Origin: Bacteroidales bacterium
GTDB taxonomy: Bacteria > Bacteroidota > Bacteroidia > Bacteroidales > UBA932
Assembly: GCA_024398075.1 (NCBI GenBank)
Contig: JAKSJM010000003.1
Span: 30,776-94,775, forward strand
Direction of reading: 5' to 3'
DNA: 64,000 nt
This document shows positions 63,900 to 64,000 of the stretch, in pieces. The notes beneath the pieces are model-generated. The model ran no database searches. It saw nothing but the letters and a program-made list of their open reading frames with translations, and was not told the DNA's origin. Position 1 is the stretch's first letter, and the number at the start of each line of letters is the position of its first letter. A program made the position numbers and the translations under genes.

Positions 63900-64000
63900 T
63901 ACTCGAATATGTAGTTCACCACATCAGTGATGTTCTTTACATAGACAAAGTTAAGACCTTTTATGTAGATTTCCTTGATATCTTCGATATCTTTTCTGTT
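63899..64000 (-). CDS. lon: Lon protease, C-terminal end, cut by window edge
   Basis: The minus-strand frame ending in TAA (63901-63899) reads NRKDIEDIKEIYIKGLNFVY then VKNITDVVNYIFE. This matches the end of the Lon protease domain, which in E. coli reads NKRDLEEIPDNV...VKRIEEVLTLAL. Only 33 residues are in view; the ATPase and catalytic Ser-Lys part lie beyond 64000. It is directly upstream of ung with a one-base overlap. Confidence 0.8.
   Translation of the reverse strand, partial: NRKDIEDIKEIYIKGLNFVYVKNITDVVNYIFE

Noticed and set aside
1-64000. tRNA, rRNA, CRISPR arrays, insertion sequences, riboswitches, integrase sites
   Set aside because: No clover-leaf, array-like regular repeats, transposase or integrase frames, or known riboswitch cores were recognised by eye; a covariance-model search would be needed to exclude small RNAs.

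Overview
The window is a gene-dense stretch (about 60 genes, no gene-free gap over 200 bases) from a member of the Bacteroidota, most likely order Bacteroidales. Three things point there. The gene families are typical: DUF4290, DUF3822, DUF4293, DUF5106, C10 peptidase, FISUMP domain, membrane-anchored AraC regulator, AddAB-like nuclease whose B subunit shows no Walker A motif, and short ComEC. About fifteen genes have a TAnnTTTG-type -7 box, usually 15-30 bases before the start codon. Leaders are A-rich and mostly lack a Shine-Dalgarno sequence. A rumen or gut genome bin is plausible, but the genus cannot be fixed from sequence alone. No rRNA, tRNA, CRISPR array, prophage or insertion sequence was seen.

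Layout. 1-514: 5' part of dnaK (minus). 693-2421: RluA-type pseudouridine synthase and a convergent membrane AraC regulator that overlap by 92 bases. 2510-9046 (minus): operon SPOR lipoprotein, M28-like/TonB fusion, leuS, two YitT transporters. 9120-15187: CapA, PhoH, TPR protein, gyrA. 15283-21046: Clp ATPase, a 42-residue ORF, secreted hydrolase, nucleoside phosphorylase, DUF4293 and LytTR proteins. 21043-24326: prfA, CoA transferase, MazG. 24331-30367 (minus): operon DHH phosphoesterase, two FKBP lipoproteins, MATE pump, cytidylate-kinase-like protein, serine hydrolase. 30476-34278 (plus): operon ending in rsmD and a GH2 lipoprotein. 34328-37563: FISUMP lipoprotein, ApbE, mini-ComEC. 37657-40039: ackA, pta and a 47-residue lipoprotein. 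40094-45047 (minus): DUF4290, ftsK, LolA-like protein, DUF362 ferredoxin. 45160-48407 (plus): a tight four-gene cassette of HPr-kinase-like protein, S24/S26-type peptidase, PqqD protein and ABC exporter. 48404-57633 (minus): addA/addB, DJ-1, S4 protein, a PMI homologue, alanine racemase. 57727-60595: an AT-richer insert with a C10 (streptopain-type) protease between two unknown lipoproteins. 60668-64000: YugP peptidase, a ribbon-helix-helix-like protein, a double-thioredoxin protein, coaD, ung and the 3' end of lon.

Most of the window is housekeeping: chaperones and proteases, translation, chromosome segregation and repair, acetate metabolism and cell-wall alanine. The most unusual items are: (1) the HPrK-like/S26/PqqD/ABC cassette, which has the parts of a peptide-modification-and-export system but no visible precursor or cyclase; (2) two probable pseudoenzymes, an M28 peptidase lacking nearly all metal ligands fused to a TonB C-terminal domain, and a phosphomannose isomerase lacking three of four zinc ligands; (3) a palindromic element (AGCTTGTGCC ... 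GGCACAAGCT) present in two distant intergenic regions; (4) a C10 protease island with a micro-ORF overlapping the protease start; (5) three convergent gene pairs that share one CTAG as the stop codon on both strands.
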